Assembly (NCBI RefSeq): GCF_000744815.1
Contig: NZ_JQMQ01000005.1
Coordinates: 5,103,801 to 5,167,800, forward strand
DNA: 64,000 nucleotides
From: Phaeacidiphilus oryzae TH49
Lineage (GTDB): Bacteria > Actinomycetota > Actinomycetes > Streptomycetales > Streptomycetaceae
Direction of reading: 5' to 3'
The notes under the pieces are model-generated. The model was given only the letters and a program-made list of their open reading frames with translations. It was not told the origin of the DNA and did no database searches. Below are positions 19,003 through 30,662 of the stretch, one piece after another (within the stretch, counting starts at the first letter, position 1; every line of letters begins with the position of its first letter). The position numbers and the translations under genes are program-made.

Positions 19003-20651
19003 CGGCGGAGACGCACACCGCGGAACCGGTGGCGCCGTACCGCTCGACCGCCGCCGCCGGACGCGACGGCCTCCCCGCCCTGGTCCGCTCCGAGTGGACC
19101 AAGTTCCGCACGGTGCGCGGCTGGACGGCCGGGATGGCGCTCGCGGCGCTGATCACCGTGCTGATCGGCCTCCTCGGTCCGCTGGGGACCAGCTCGCAGT
19201 GCGAGTCGAGCGGCGGCGGAGGCGGCGGCCACCCCTGCGGGGCTTCGCAGCCGGCGCTGGGTCCGGACGGGCAGCCGGTCTCGGACACCTTCTCCTTCGT
19301 CCACCGGCCGGTGACCGGCGACGGCGGCATCACCGTCCGCCTGACCTCGATGCGCGGCTACTACCAGGGCGCGAACGCGGCCCCGGCCGAGTCCCTCGCG
19401 GACATGCGGCAGCGGCTCGAACCGTGGGCGCGGGCCGGGATCGTGGTCAAGGCGAGCACCAGACCCGGCGCCCCGTACGTGGCGGTGGTGGTCACCGGGG
19501 CGAACGGCGTGCGGATGGAGTCGGACTTCAGCTCCTCCGAGCCCGCGCTCGGCGGCCGCCGCACCGGGAGCACCGTCTCGCCGTCCTCCCCGCAGTGGCT
19601 GCGGCTCAGCCGGACCGGCGACTCCTTCACCGGCTACCTCTCGGCCGACGGGACGCACTGGACCGCGGTCGGCAGCAAGACCGTCCGGGGGATCCCGTCG
19701 AGGGCGCAGGCCGGGATGCTCGTCTCCTCGCCCGACCACGGTTCGGTCTCCCACCAGTTCGGCGGGACCAGCGTGGACAGCTCGCCGAGCGTCGCGGTGG
19801 CCGCCTTCGACCATGTCGGCTTCGCCGGCGCCTGGACCGGCGGCAGCTTCGCCGCGCCGCCCGCGACCGGCCAGGACGCCGGCCCGGCGGGCTCGGCGCT
19901 GGTGCGGAACACCTACACCCGCTCCGGCGGGGAGTACCGGGTGGAGGGCTCCGGTGACATCGCCCCGGGCACGGCCGCCACGGTGGGCGACGCCAAGTCC
20001 CTGGAGAGCGCGCTGATCGGGGTGTTCGCCGGCTTGATCGCGGTGGTCGCGGTAGCGGTGCTGACGATCACCTCGGAGTACCGGCGCGGCCTGATCCGCA
20101 GCACCTTCAGCGCCACCCCGCGGCGCGGGGCCGTGCTGGCCGCGAAGTCCACGGTGGTGGGTGCGGTGGGGTTCGCGGTCGGCCTGGTGTCCGCCGGGAT
20201 CGCGGTCCCGCTGGTCAGGGCGATGAACACGGCCAAGGGCAGCTATGTGCTGCCGGCGTCGGCGGGGGCCGAGGCGAGGGTGGTCGTGAGCACGGCCGTG
20301 CTGCTGGCGCTCGTCGCGGTGTTCGCGGTGGCGGCCGGGACGCTGCTGCGGCGCGGCGCCGGGGCGGTCGCGGCGGTGATCGCGCTGGTGGTGCTGCCGT
20401 ACGTGCTCGCGACCGCCTCGGTGCTGCCGGCCGGGGCGTCGGAGTGGCTGCTGCGGCTGACGCCGGCGGCCGGCTTCGCCGTGCAGCAGACCCTGGCGGT
20501 GTACCCGGGCTACGCCGAGGCGGCGTCCGGTTACACCCCCGCGGCCGGCTACTACCCGCTCGCGCCCTGGGCCGGTCTCGCGGTGACCGCCGCGTACGCC
20601 GCCCTGGCGGCGGGGCTCGCCTGGTACGCCCTGCGCCGGAGGGACGTGTGA
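18999..20651 (+). CDS. ABC-2 permease with lectin-like extracellular domain
   Basis: A 550-aa permease. One membrane helix (about 44-62, [19 protein letters not shown]) is followed by a large outer domain of about 270 residues, then five or so helices from about 335 on ([20 protein letters not shown] and later ones). The outer domain contains [20 protein letters not shown] and [20 protein letters not shown], with alternating strands as in DUF1349/concanavalin-like beta-sandwich domains. Such a domain in the first loop of an ABC-2 permease is unusual and may bind an extracellular ligand or the export substrate. Overlaps ATPase and second permease genes by 4 bp each. C70, C80 in the glycine-rich segment may form a disulfide. 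Confidence 0.88.
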   Translation: MTAETHTAEPVAPYRSTAAAGRDGLPALVRSEWTKFRTVRGWTAGMALAALITVLIGLLGPLGTSSQCESSGGGGGGHPCGASQPALGPDGQPVSDTFSFVHRPVTGDGGITVRLTSMRGYYQGANAAPAESLADMRQRLEPWARAGIVVKASTRPGAPYVAVVVTGANGVRMESDFSSSEPALGGRRTGSTVSPSSPQWLRLSRTGDSFTGYLSADGTHWTAVGSKTVRGIPSRAQAGMLVSSPDHGSVSHQFGGTSVDSSPSVAVAAFDHVGFAGAWTGGSFAAPPATGQDAGPAGSALVRNTYTRSGGEYRVEGSGDIAPGTAATVGDAKSLESALIGVFAGLIAVVAVAVLTITSEYRRGLIRSTFSATPRRGAVLAAKSTVVGAVGFAVGLVSAGIAVPLVRAMNTAKGSYVLPASAGAEARVVVSTAVLLALVAVFAVAAGTLLRRGAGAVAAVIALVVLPYVLATASVLPAGASEWLLRLTPAAGFAVQQTLAVYPGYAEAASGYTPAAGYYPLAPWAGLAVTAAYAALAAGLAWYALRRRDV

Positions 20652-21436
20652 GCGCCTGCGCGGGCGCGGTCCACGCCGAGTGGACCAAGCTGCGGACCGT
20701 GGCCGGACCGCTCTCGCTGACGGCGGCGGCGGTCGTGCTGACCGTCGCTCTGGGCGTGGTCGCCGATCTCGCCGCCTCCTGCGGCGGTCCCGGCTGCGCG
20801 GCGGACCCCGCCAGGACCGCGTTCACCGGGGTGATGCTGGGTCAGGCGCTGGTCGTGGTGGCGGCCGTGACGGCGATCGGCTCCGAGTACGGCAGCGGAA
20901 TGATCGCCACCTCGCTCGCGGCGGTCCCGCGACGGCTGACCGGTCTGGCCGCCAAGGCCGCGGTCGTCGGCGGGGCGGTGCTGACGGCGGCGCTGCTCGC
21001 GGTCGCGGGGAGCCTGGCCGCCGGCTGGCTGATCCTGCCGGGGCGCGGCTTCACCGCGGCGAACGGGAGCGCGCTGTCGTCCCTCGCGGACCCCGCGCTG
21101 CTGCGGGCCGCGGTCTGCACCGTCCTCTACCTGTGCCTCGTCGCCCTCCTCGGCCTCGGCGCGGCCTACGCGGTGCGGGACTCGGTGGCGGCGACCGGCC
21201 TCGTCCTGGGACTGCTCTACCTCTTTCCGATCGTGGCGCGGGTGGTCGGGGATCCGGCCTGGCACAGGCGCCTGGAGCGGCTCGGCCCGATGACCTCAGG
21301 CCTGGCGGCCCAGACCGTCAGGGACGTGGCCGCCCAGCCGATCACGCCCTGGCACGGCATCGGCGTCGTCGCCCTCTGGGCGCTGGCCGCGCTGGCCGCC
21401 GGCGGCGCGACGCTGCGGGCACGCGACGCGGAGTGA
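20648..21436 (+). CDS. ABC-2 type permease
   Basis: A 262-aa membrane protein with about six helices (LSLTAAAVVLTVALGVVADLA; LGQALVVVAAVTAIGSEYGSGM; AAVVGGAVLTAALLAVAGSLAAGWLIL; AAVCTVLYLCLVALLGLGAAY). It starts AEWTKLRTVAG, matching [11 protein letters not shown] near the start of the upstream permease, so the two form a heterodimer with the ATPase. GTG start in GTGA overlap with the upstream stop. Ends before a strong terminator. Confidence 0.92.
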   Translation: MSACAGAVHAEWTKLRTVAGPLSLTAAAVVLTVALGVVADLAASCGGPGCAADPARTAFTGVMLGQALVVVAAVTAIGSEYGSGMIATSLAAVPRRLTGLAAKAAVVGGAVLTAALLAVAGSLAAGWLILPGRGFTAANGSALSSLADPALLRAAVCTVLYLCLVALLGLGAAYAVRDSVAATGLVLGLLYLFPIVARVVGDPAWHRRLERLGPMTSGLAAQTVRDVAAQPITPWHGIGVVALWALAALAAGGATLRARDAE

Positions 21437-21463
21437 AGCGTGCGGACCCGGCCTGCCGCCGCG

Positions 21464-21528
21464 CGCAGTTCCCCGCGCCCCTGATTCGCTGCCCCTTCGG
21501 GGCGCAGCCAGGGGCGCGGGGAACTGCG
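21464..21528 (+). terminator. 19-bp hairpin terminator with inner hairpin
   Basis: Perfect arms CGCAGTTCCCCGCGCCCCT (21464-21482) and AGGGGCGCGGGGAACTGCG (21510-21528); the loop itself holds GCCCC-ttc-GGGGC. Flanking CTGCCG / CGGCAG extends the base. Belongs to a repeated class of inverted repeats with core GGGGCGCGGGGAAC also seen at 8619 and 46854. Confidence 0.85.
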
Positions 21529-22001
21529 GGCGGCAGCCCCGTGAATGTCACCGTCAGGTGGACAGCCGTCGACGCTGCGTGAGGATACGTACGCAGAACG
21601 AGTGAGACATCCGGGTGACGCTGGACACATATTCGGCCGGGGGCCCACGCCCCGACCGCTCCGCGCTCCCCGCGCGCCTGCGGATCGCTTCCCGAACGAG
21701 CGCGTTTGCGCTGCTCGCGCCCCGTATCCAGAAAATCAAGACCGCGGTGGCGGCCGTCACCCAGCGAAGCGTTCCCTCCTGGGGCTTGTCTGATCTTGTG
21801 CATTCATGCGTTCAAGAGTTGAACGAATAGTAGCGTCAGACCGACGATTTCAGGATCACAGGCGTTTCTCCTTCGAAGGCATGCAATCGATCGCGCAAGG
21901 GGCCGTTCGGCGCTTCGAAGGCCCGTTAGGCAGGCGAAAGCGCCTTGGGATCTGGGTATGTTCATCCACGTCAGGGCAATCGTGCGGCAGGAGACCGACC
22001 C
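21529..22001. other. intergenic region upstream of ppdk
   Basis: 473 bp without a convincing gene. A 71-codon frame (21615-21830) has third-position GC clearly below its neighbours and is probably not coding. GC drops toward 21780-21960, as expected for a promoter region. It holds the palindrome at 21809-21825 and then the AGGAG site for ppdk. Confidence 0.6.
21809..21825. promoter_or_regulatory. palindromic candidate operator upstream of ppdk
   Basis: CGTTCAAgagTTGAACG, perfect 7-bp arms with a 3-nt centre, 177 bp before the ppdk start in an AT-richer stretch. Size and symmetry fit a dimeric repressor or activator. The protein that would bind is unknown. Confidence 0.45.
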
Positions 22002-24710
<2,709 letters not shown>

Positions 24711-24759
24711 AACCCTCCGCCGGGCCCGTCGCCCGCCCCACCGCACCGAGCATCGGTAC

Positions 24760-24793
24760 CCGGGTGGGGCAGGGCGCGGGAACCCTCACCCGG
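24760..24793 (+). terminator. hairpin after ppdk
   Basis: CCGGGTG (24760-24766) / CACCCGG (24787-24793), 50 bp behind the ppdk stop, with further G/C pairing inside. Moderate strength. Confidence 0.45.
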
Positions 24794-25064
24794 CGTCAGC
24801 GCGAGCTGCCTCACCGCCCCCGCCACCTGAGCTGACATCGGCAGGAAGGGAGAGCGGAGCAGCTGCCCGCACCACCGCGCGGCGGAGCTCGGCGCAGGGT
24901 AGCCGCCGCGTATGCCGGGGCGTGGCACTGGACAACGGCGTCCGGTGCCGCGCCCCGGCCCTGTGCTTCTCGCGTACGTCTCGTGCGCTCCGCCCATCGG
25001 GGCCCCCGGACGGGAATGTCGGACGCTCCGGGGATGCTTATCCGTGCTGAAGGCAACGAATCAG
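24794..25064. other. ppdk-PAC2 intergenic region
   Basis: Within the 354-bp gap between ppdk and the PAC2 gene. No supported gene. Contains the long hairpin described at 24914-24959 and a candidate GGGGA site shortly before the PAC2 start codons. Confidence 0.5.
24914..24959. other. long imperfect hairpin
   Basis: GCCGGGGCG (24914-24922) pairs with CGCCCCGGC (24951-24959); after one mismatch GGCACTGGA (24924-24932) pairs with TCCGGTGCC (24941-24949) with one G-U. About 18 pairs with an 8-nt loop. It lies over 200 bp from ppdk and about 100 bp before the PAC2 gene, so it could be a second terminator or part of the PAC2 leader. Confidence 0.5.
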
Positions 25065-26036
25065 ATGGGGTGCGCGGTGCGCGAACGCGATCCGAGGGAT
25101 CTGTACACGCTCGAACCTGGGGCGACCGAGGCACTCGCCGAGGCGTTCGGCGGGGACTCCGACGGGGGCGGGCCGGCGCTGCTCTACTTCTTCGAGGGCT
25201 TCATGGACGCCGGTGAGGTCGGCGAGCAGATCTCCGAGTACCTCCTCGGCGACGCCGACCGGCGGCTGATCGCCTCCTTCGACACCGACCGCCTGGTCGA
25301 CTACCGGGCCCGCCGGCCGCCGATGGTCTTCGCCCGCGACGAGTGGATCTCATACCAGCCGCCGGTGCTCGACCTCTATCTGGTGCACGACGCGGTGGGG
25401 GTGCCGCTGCTGCTGCTCTCCGGCCCCGAGCCGGACGTCGAGTGGGAGCTCTTCGCCTCCGCCGTGCGGGATCTGGCGCAGCGGCTCGGGGTGCGGCTGG
25501 CGGTGAACTTCCACGGGATTCCGATGGGGGTTCCGCACACTCGCCCGGTCGGGCTCACCCCGCACGGCAACCGGCCGGGGCTGATGGGCGACCACCCGCG
25601 CTGGTTCCAGTCCGCGCAGGTGCCGGGCAGCGCCGCCGCGCTGGTCGAACTCCGGCTCGTCGAGGCGGGGTTGGGCGCGCTGGGCTTCGCCGCGCATGTG
25701 CCCCACTACCTGGCGCGGGACGCGTACCCGCCGGCGGCGGTGGCCGTGCTGGAGGCCGTGCAGGCGGCCACCGGTCTTGTGCTGCCGGGCGCCGAGCTGC
25801 GGGCCGCGGCCGAGCGGACCCGGGAGGAGGTCGACCGCCAGGTCGAGGAGGGCGGCGGCGAGCTGCGCTCGGTGGTGACCGGCCTGGAGCAGCAGTACGA
25901 CGCCTTCGCGGGCGCGGTGGAGCGGGGCAGCCTCCTCGCCGAGACCGCGGACCTGCCGTCCGCCGAGGAGCTGGGCGACGCCTTCGAGCGCTTCCTGGCG
26001 GAGCGCGAGGACCCGGGAGACGGACCGCTCTCCTGA
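25065..26036 (+). CDS. PAC2 family protein
   Basis: A 323-aa protein of the PAC2 (proteasome assembly chaperone 2-like) family: YTLEPGATEAL, LLYFFEGFMDAGEVGEQISEYLL, VFARDEWISYQPPVLDLYLVHD, LAVNFHGIPMGVPHTRP. A helical C-terminus (about 245-323) follows. Actinobacterial PAC2 proteins are often encoded near proteasome-related genes but are widespread; the molecular role here is unknown. Start uncertain: ATG at 25065 with GAAGG 11 nt upstream, or GTG at 25077 with GGGG 6 nt upstream, the latter closer to the family start. The longer frame to 24912 is shadow. It stands alone. Confidence 0.85.
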   Translation: MGCAVRERDPRDLYTLEPGATEALAEAFGGDSDGGGPALLYFFEGFMDAGEVGEQISEYLLGDADRRLIASFDTDRLVDYRARRPPMVFARDEWISYQPPVLDLYLVHDAVGVPLLLLSGPEPDVEWELFASAVRDLAQRLGVRLAVNFHGIPMGVPHTRPVGLTPHGNRPGLMGDHPRWFQSAQVPGSAAALVELRLVEAGLGALGFAAHVPHYLARDAYPPAAVAVLEAVQAATGLVLPGAELRAAAERTREEVDRQVEEGGGELRSVVTGLEQQYDAFAGAVERGSLLAETADLPSAEELGDAFERFLAEREDPGDGPLS

Positions 26037-26252
26037 CGGTCCGTACCGATCCGCGCCCACTGCCTGTCGAACTGCCGTAGACCAGGCGTTCGTCTCCCGT
26101 TCGACTGGCGTCTCCCTGGCGGCACATGGAGCACGGGGGTTACGCGACAGGTGTGAGTCCTGTCACCCGGACCGCACCGAACTTCGGAATCCGGGTACGG
26201 AGGACGCAGCATCGGATGGGTGAGGGTTTCGCGGGTGATCCGGGGGAGGACT

Positions 26253-27209
26253 ATGAAGTGGCGGACGAGGGGTGCCGCGGTCGCGAGTGGGCTGCTGGCG
26301 CTCGGCGTCCTGTCCGGCTGCGGACTGGAGTCGCAGGGGGCCAAGACGCTCGGCGCGGTGGGCGGTGACTCGCCGAGCCCGCAGCGGCAGGCGGCGTTCG
26401 CCCCGTACGTCGCCCTCGGCGACTCGTACACCGCGGGGCCGATGATCCCCCACCAGGAGGGCAGTCCCAAGGGCTGCCGCCGGTCCAGCAGCAACTACCC
26501 GTCCGTGGTGGCCAGGCAGCTCGGCCTGTCCGGCGCGGACTTCCGGGACGTCAGCTGTTCGGGCGCGACCGCCGAGGAGATCGCGTACGGGCAGCGGCAG
26601 AAGGTCTCCGGCGGGACCGCGCCCGCGCAACTGGCCGCGCTCTCCGGGAACACCAGGCTGGTGACGGTCGGGGCCGGGGGCAACGACGTCGGGTACTTCG
26701 ACGTGCTGGAGACCTGCGCGCGGCTGGGCATCGCGGCGACCGCCCTGGGCGACGCCGGCGCGGAGACCGCGCCCTGCCGCGACCACTACGGGACCGGCGG
26801 GCTGGACGGGCGGATCCAGCAGGCCGGGGCCACCATGGCGGATCTGCTGCGGGCCGTGAAGGAGCGGGCGCCGCGGGCGCGGGTGCTGGTCGTCGGCTAT
26901 CCGGCGATCTTCCCCGAGCACAACGGCAGCTGCGGGTCGCTGCTGATGACCGGCGGGGACCTGCCCTACCTCCGGGGCCTCGAGGAGGAGCTCAACGCGG
27001 AGCTGCGGAGGCAGGCGCTGACGGCGGGGGACGAGTACGTGGACACCTACGGGCCGTCGATCGGCCACGACGCCTGCGAGGTGGCGGACGCCCGCTGGGT
27101 CGAGCCGCTGCTGCCCTCGCGGGACGCGTCGCCGCTGCATCCCAACTCCGTCGGCGAGGCGGGGATGGGCCAGGCGGTCCTCTCCGTGCTGCGCGCCCGC
27201 ACGAGCTGA
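26253..27209 (+). CDS. secreted SGNH/GDSL esterase lipoprotein
   Basis: A 318-aa lipoprotein. The signal peptide MKWRTRGAAVASGLLALGVLSGC ends in lipobox LSGC, so the cysteine is lipidated and the protein anchored outside. The catalytic domain follows: block I YVALGDSYTAG (nucleophile Ser), block II with the DVSCSGATAEE turn, block III GAGGNDVG, and block V SPLHPNSVG with the catalytic His. Cysteine pairs suggest disulfides as in Streptomyces lipases of the SCO-type. ATG at 26253 has a strong SD (gggggagga); the longer frame does not. Substrate is probably a lipid or acyl ester. Confidence 0.92.
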   Translation: MKWRTRGAAVASGLLALGVLSGCGLESQGAKTLGAVGGDSPSPQRQAAFAPYVALGDSYTAGPMIPHQEGSPKGCRRSSSNYPSVVARQLGLSGADFRDVSCSGATAEEIAYGQRQKVSGGTAPAQLAALSGNTRLVTVGAGGNDVGYFDVLETCARLGIAATALGDAGAETAPCRDHYGTGGLDGRIQQAGATMADLLRAVKERAPRARVLVVGYPAIFPEHNGSCGSLLMTGGDLPYLRGLEEELNAELRRQALTAGDEYVDTYGPSIGHDACEVADARWVEPLLPSRDASPLHPNSVGEAGMGQAVLSVLRARTS

Positions 27210-27247
27210 CGGCCCGCTAGCCGCGCGGGCGGCGCTGCCTCCGGGGC

Positions 27248-27805
27248 CTACGGCTGGTCGAGGTCGTCGGTGCGGCCGGTGGCGTCCGGCTGGGTCGCCT
27301 CGACGCGGACCAGCATCCGGGTCAGCATCGCGGCCATGGCCTCCCGGTCGGCGGCCTCCAGGTCGCTGAGGAGCTCCTCCTCGAAGCCCGAGGCCAGGCG
27401 CATCGCCTCAAGCCACTTGTCGCGGCCCTTGGGGGTCAGCTCGATGATCACGCGGACCCGGTTGGACTCGTCCCGGGTCCTGGTGACCAGGCCGTCGTCG
27501 AGCATCCGGTCGATCCGGTGGGTCATCGCCGCCGGCGTCAGGCCGAGCCGCTTGGCCAGCTCCCCCGGCGTCAGCCGGTACGGGCGGCCGGCGAGGACGA
27601 GCTCCTTGAGGACCTCCCACTCGGCGTTGGTGATGTCCAGCGTGCGCAGCTGGCGGGCGTAGGCGAGGTCCATCCGGCGGTTCAGCCGGAAGATCGCCGC
27701 GACGATCCGCTCGACCTGCGGGTCGATGTTGGGGAACTCGCGGCGGTAGCGCGCGACGTGGCGGTCCAGGTCGCGTACGGCCGCAGGCACCTTCGGCTCG
27801 GTCAT
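27248..27805 (-). CDS. MarR family transcriptional regulator
   Basis: A 185-aa MarR repressor: helical dimer region, winged helix from about residue 75 to 140 (LTPGELAKRLGLTPAAMTHRIDRMLDDGLVTRTRDESNRVRVIIELT) and C-terminal helices. The wing R-D-E-S-N-R-V pattern is typical. It is divergent from an MFS gene; two 30-bp direct repeats lie between, so the usual autoregulation plus transporter control is likely. Its ligand is unknown. It is convergent with the SGNH gene. Confidence 0.93.
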   Translation of the reverse strand: MTEPKVPAAVRDLDRHVARYRREFPNIDPQVERIVAAIFRLNRRMDLAYARQLRTLDITNAEWEVLKELVLAGRPYRLTPGELAKRLGLTPAAMTHRIDRMLDDGLVTRTRDESNRVRVIIELTPKGRDKWLEAMRLASGFEEELLSDLEAADREAMAAMLTRMLVRVEATQPDATGRTDDLDQP

Positions 27806-27824
27806 GCCGCCAGTATCGCATTCA

Positions 27825-27886
27825 ATTCGTTAGCGTCGAAGCCTTCGGGCCTGTATTCTTTAGCTTCGAAGTCTTCGGACGTGTAT
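27825..27886. promoter_or_regulatory. two 30-bp direct repeats, candidate MarR operators
   Basis: Copies at 27825-27854 and 27855-27884 (period 30, about five differences); each contains TTAGC(G/T)TCGAAG followed by (C/T)CTTCGG and ends in GTAT. The core GCTTCGAAGT of the second is a near palindrome. Period close to three helical turns places both on one DNA face. Between marR and the MFS start codon (27904). Confidence 0.7.
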
Positions 27887-27903
27887 GAGCGGAGGTGTGG
27901 AGA

Positions 27904-29262
27904 GTGACCACGGTGATCACGAAGTCGACGGTGGAGGCGCCGCGTGCCCTGCGAAGGGTGCAGGTGGGGAACGCTCTGGCAGCGTTCGGCGCCGGTTTCA
28001 CCGTGCCCTTCATCTACGTCTACGCGACCGAGGTCCGGCATCTCAGCGCCGGCGTGGGCGGCGCCCTGTTCAGCATCTGGGCGGTGGCCGCGCTCCTCGT
28101 CCTGCCGGTCATCGGCAAGGTGGTGGACCGGCGCGGGCCGCAGCCGGTGCTGGTCGCGTCCTGTCTGCTGGCCGCCGCGGGGTCGATCGGCTTCGGGTTC
28201 TCGCACGGGCCCGCGGCCATCATGATCTTCGCCGCGCTGTTCGGCGCCGGGATCGCCGGCGAGCAGCCGGTGCTTGCCACCATGGTGGCGCGGTGCACCG
28301 AGCCCGGCGGCCGGGCGAAGGCCTTCGCGTTCCAGTTCTTCCTGAACAACCTGGGGCTCGGCATCGGCGGGCTGCTCGGCGGGCTGATCGTCGACCCGTC
28401 CCGGCCCGCCAGCTTCGAGGTGCTGTTCTGCATCGAGGCCGCGATGATCCTGGTGCTCGCCGGGGTGGCCGGGACGGTCCGGCTGCCGCAGGTGGGCTCG
28501 CTCCAGGTCGAGGTGCCGGAGTCGGCGGAGGCCGCGGCCACCGCTGCCGCCGCCACCGCGGCCGCGGGCGGCGGGGGCTACCGGGCGATGCTGCGGGACC
28601 GCGCCATGGTCGGGGTGTGTGTGCTGGCCATGGTGATCTTCTTCAGCTGCTACGGGCAGTTCGAATCCGGCCTGGCGGCCTTCGCCACCAGCGTCACCAA
28701 GATCTCGCCGAGCACCCTCGGCTTCGCCCTCGCCGCCAACACCGCGGTGATCGTGGTCGGCCAGCTGCTGGTGCTGCGGATCACCGGGCGGCGGCGCCGC
28801 TCCTCGGTGATCGCCGTGGTCGGATTGATCTGGCTGGCCGCCTGGGCGCTGGCCGGGGTCTCCGGGCTGGTCGGCCCGGGCACCGCGCTCGCCACCGCCG
28901 CGATCCTGGGGACGTACATGCTGTTCGGGGCCGGCGAGATGCTCCTCTCCCCGGTGCTCGGCCCGCTGGTCGCGGACCTGGCGCCGGCGAGCCAGCTCGG
29001 GCGCTACAACGCGGCCTTCGCCGGGGTGCGGCAGGTCGCCATGGTGGCCGGACCGGCCTTCGCCGGTCTGATGGTCGGCATGCGGGCGTACCCGGAGTAC
29101 CTCGGCATCCTGTTCCTCTGCACGATCGGGGTCAGCGTCCTCGCGCTGCGGCTCGGACGGCGGCTGACGCCGGTGCAGAACGGACTGGTGAAGGTCGAGT
29201 CGGTGGAGCCGGCGGTGCGCCGGGCCGAGCTGGAGCGGGAGAGCACCGTCCCGGTCGCCTGA
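27904..29262 (+). CDS. MFS transporter
   Basis: A 452-aa transporter with about 12 helices. First helix VGNALAAFGAGFTVPFIYVYATEV; motif A variant GKVVDRRGPQPVLV in loop 2-3; a central cytoplasmic loop rich in alanine (EAAATAAAATAAAGGGG, about residues 205-222); helix 7 VGVCVLAMVIFFSCYGQFESG. This is the 'MDR family MFS' type usually paired with a MarR regulator. GTG at 27904 has GGAGG 8 nt upstream. The transported compound is unknown; control by the divergent MarR protein is likely. The end of the gene runs into 11-bp tandem repeats. Confidence 0.9.
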   Translation: MTTVITKSTVEAPRALRRVQVGNALAAFGAGFTVPFIYVYATEVRHLSAGVGGALFSIWAVAALLVLPVIGKVVDRRGPQPVLVASCLLAAAGSIGFGFSHGPAAIMIFAALFGAGIAGEQPVLATMVARCTEPGGRAKAFAFQFFLNNLGLGIGGLLGGLIVDPSRPASFEVLFCIEAAMILVLAGVAGTVRLPQVGSLQVEVPESAEAAATAAAATAAAGGGGYRAMLRDRAMVGVCVLAMVIFFSCYGQFESGLAAFATSVTKISPSTLGFALAANTAVIVVGQLLVLRITGRRRRSSVIAVVGLIWLAAWALAGVSGLVGPGTALATAAILGTYMLFGAGEMLLSPVLGPLVADLAPASQLGRYNAAFAGVRQVAMVAGPAFAGLMVGMRAYPEYLGILFLCTIGVSVLALRLGRRLTPVQNGLVKVESVEPAVRRAELERESTVPVA

Positions 29263-29268
29263 CGCCGC

Positions 29269-29299
29269 GTCAGGTCGGCGTCAGGTCGGCGTCAGGTCC
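29269..29299. repeat. 11-bp tandem repeats
   Basis: GTCAGGTCGGC twice (29269-29279, 29280-29290) and a truncated third copy GTCAGGTCC, just behind the MFS stop. Likely slippage. Confidence 0.7.
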
Positions 29300-29310
29300 T
29301 CACGTCTGAT

Positions 29311-30399
29311 TCACAACCGGCCGGCCGTCTTCTTCACGGCCGGCGGCGCCGGGTTCGGCAGGTGCTCGCTGAGCCAGGGGAAGACCACCGGGTACATCCG
29401 CAGCCAGGTGTTCCAGTTGTGGCCGCCCTGGGCGAGGATCAGCGTCGCGACCGTGGCCGGGGCCCGGACCGCCCGCTTCAGCGCCTCGATGTTGGCCGGC
29501 TTGCTGTACTTGTCCTGGCGCGAGGTGGCGAGGAAGAGCGAGACGTCCGGACGGCCGTGCTTCGCCAGGTACAGCGGGCTGTTGAGTTCCCGGGTACGGG
29601 CGTCCGGCAGGGCGGACCTGTCGCCGGTGAAGGGGTCCGGGCTCATCGCGGCCCCGGTGGCGAACACCTTCGGGTACTGCAGCGGCAGCTTCGCCGCGCA
29701 GAAGCCGCCGGTGGAGAGGCCGAGGAGGCCCCAGGCGTGGGCCTGGCGCTGCACCCGGAACTGGCTGCCGACCAGCTCCGGCACGTCCTGCGACAGCCAG
29801 CTGCCGACCCGGCGTTCAGGAGTGTCGCTGCAGGTGGTGTCGATCGAGCCGGGGTCGATCACCGGCATCACCAGGATGAACGGCTTGATCTCGTGCTGAC
29901 CGAGCATCTGCTCGACGGCGCCCGGGATGTCCCCACCCTCCAGCCAGGACTGCGGGGAGCCGGGCACGCCGTGCAGCAGCATCACCACGGGGAAGTCGTC
30001 CTTGCGGTACTGCGGCTCGGAGTACTGCGGCGGAGTCCAGACCAGGACCTGGCCGGAGAGCTTGGAGTGGGAGCCGCGGAAGTAGGTGTCCAGCACCCCG
30101 TTCTGCGCCCGGGTGAACTTGGCCCGGGAGGCGGGCGGACCGGGCATCGCGGCGGTGGCCGAGCCGTTGTCGTTGCCGAGGAGGTCGTTCCAGGACGAGT
30201 AGAGGCCGTAGCTGTTGTTGATCCACACCGCCACCACGCAGATCGCCGTGGCCTGGCAGATCAGGATCAGCACCAGCCGGGCCGTCCAGCGCAGCGCGCG
30301 CGGACCCCGCATCCGCCCCCACAGCAGCAGGGTTGCGGCCACCGCCAGAACGGTGAGGACCGCGAGCAGGATGAGGAACGGGGTTCCGGTCAGGCTCAA
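29311..30399 (-). CDS. membrane-anchored alpha/beta-hydrolase (esterase)
   Basis: A 362-aa protein. Two N-terminal helices (LILLAVLTVLAVAATLLLW and ARLVLILICQATAICVVAVW, about 8-55) anchor it. The outer hydrolase domain starts near residue 90 and resembles esterase D / mycolyltransferase-like enzymes: FPVVMLLHGVPGSPQSW, FILVMPVIDPGS, nucleophile elbow LLGLSTGGFCA, and a final GGHNWNTW with the catalytic His. Start is TTG at 30399: AGGAGC stands 7 nt upstream, and no ATG or GTG in frame is better placed. Divergent from the trypsin-like protease at 30663. Substrate unknown; a cell-wall or lipid ester is possible. Confidence 0.88.
   Translation of the reverse strand: MSLTGTPFLILLAVLTVLAVAATLLLWGRMRGPRALRWTARLVLILICQATAICVVAVWINNSYGLYSSWNDLLGNDNGSATAAMPGPPASRAKFTRAQNGVLDTYFRGSHSKLSGQVLVWTPPQYSEPQYRKDDFPVVMLLHGVPGSPQSWLEGGDIPGAVEQMLGQHEIKPFILVMPVIDPGSIDTTCSDTPERRVGSWLSQDVPELVGSQFRVQRQAHAWGLLGLSTGGFCAAKLPLQYPKVFATGAAMSPDPFTGDRSALPDARTRELNSPLYLAKHGRPDVSLFLATSRQDKYSKPANIEALKRAVRAPATVATLILAQGGHNWNTWLRMYPVVFPWLSEHLPNPAPPAVKKTAGRL
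29321..29343. terminator. hairpin inside the hydrolase 3' end
   Basis: CCGGCCGT (29321-29328), loop cttcttc, ACGGCCGG (29336-29343). It lies in the last codons of the convergent hydrolase gene and can end transcription of the MFS gene. Confidence 0.5.
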
Positions 30400-30662
30400 T
30401 TCGGGCTCCTGCTCGGTCTGTCACGTAATGCTCGGTTCGTTCTCGCCGACGATAGTCGGCGACCGTGGGCCGCACGGTTCCCAGACGCGCAGGTCACACA
30501 CCCTCCCCTTACCGGCTTACTCGGCTCTGGCAGCATCGTGACGCAACCGGGGCGATCCGACGCGGCCGATGCGGTAGGTGGTACCCGCGGGGCGCCGGGC
30601 CGAATACCATCCGAGGTCGGGGCCGCCGAAGCCCACGGCCGGCCGGAGAGGGGAACGAACGG

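Noticed and set aside
21615-21830. 71-codon ORF upstream of ppdk
   Set aside because: Third-position GC lower than real genes here, runs over the palindrome, no SD or family resemblance.
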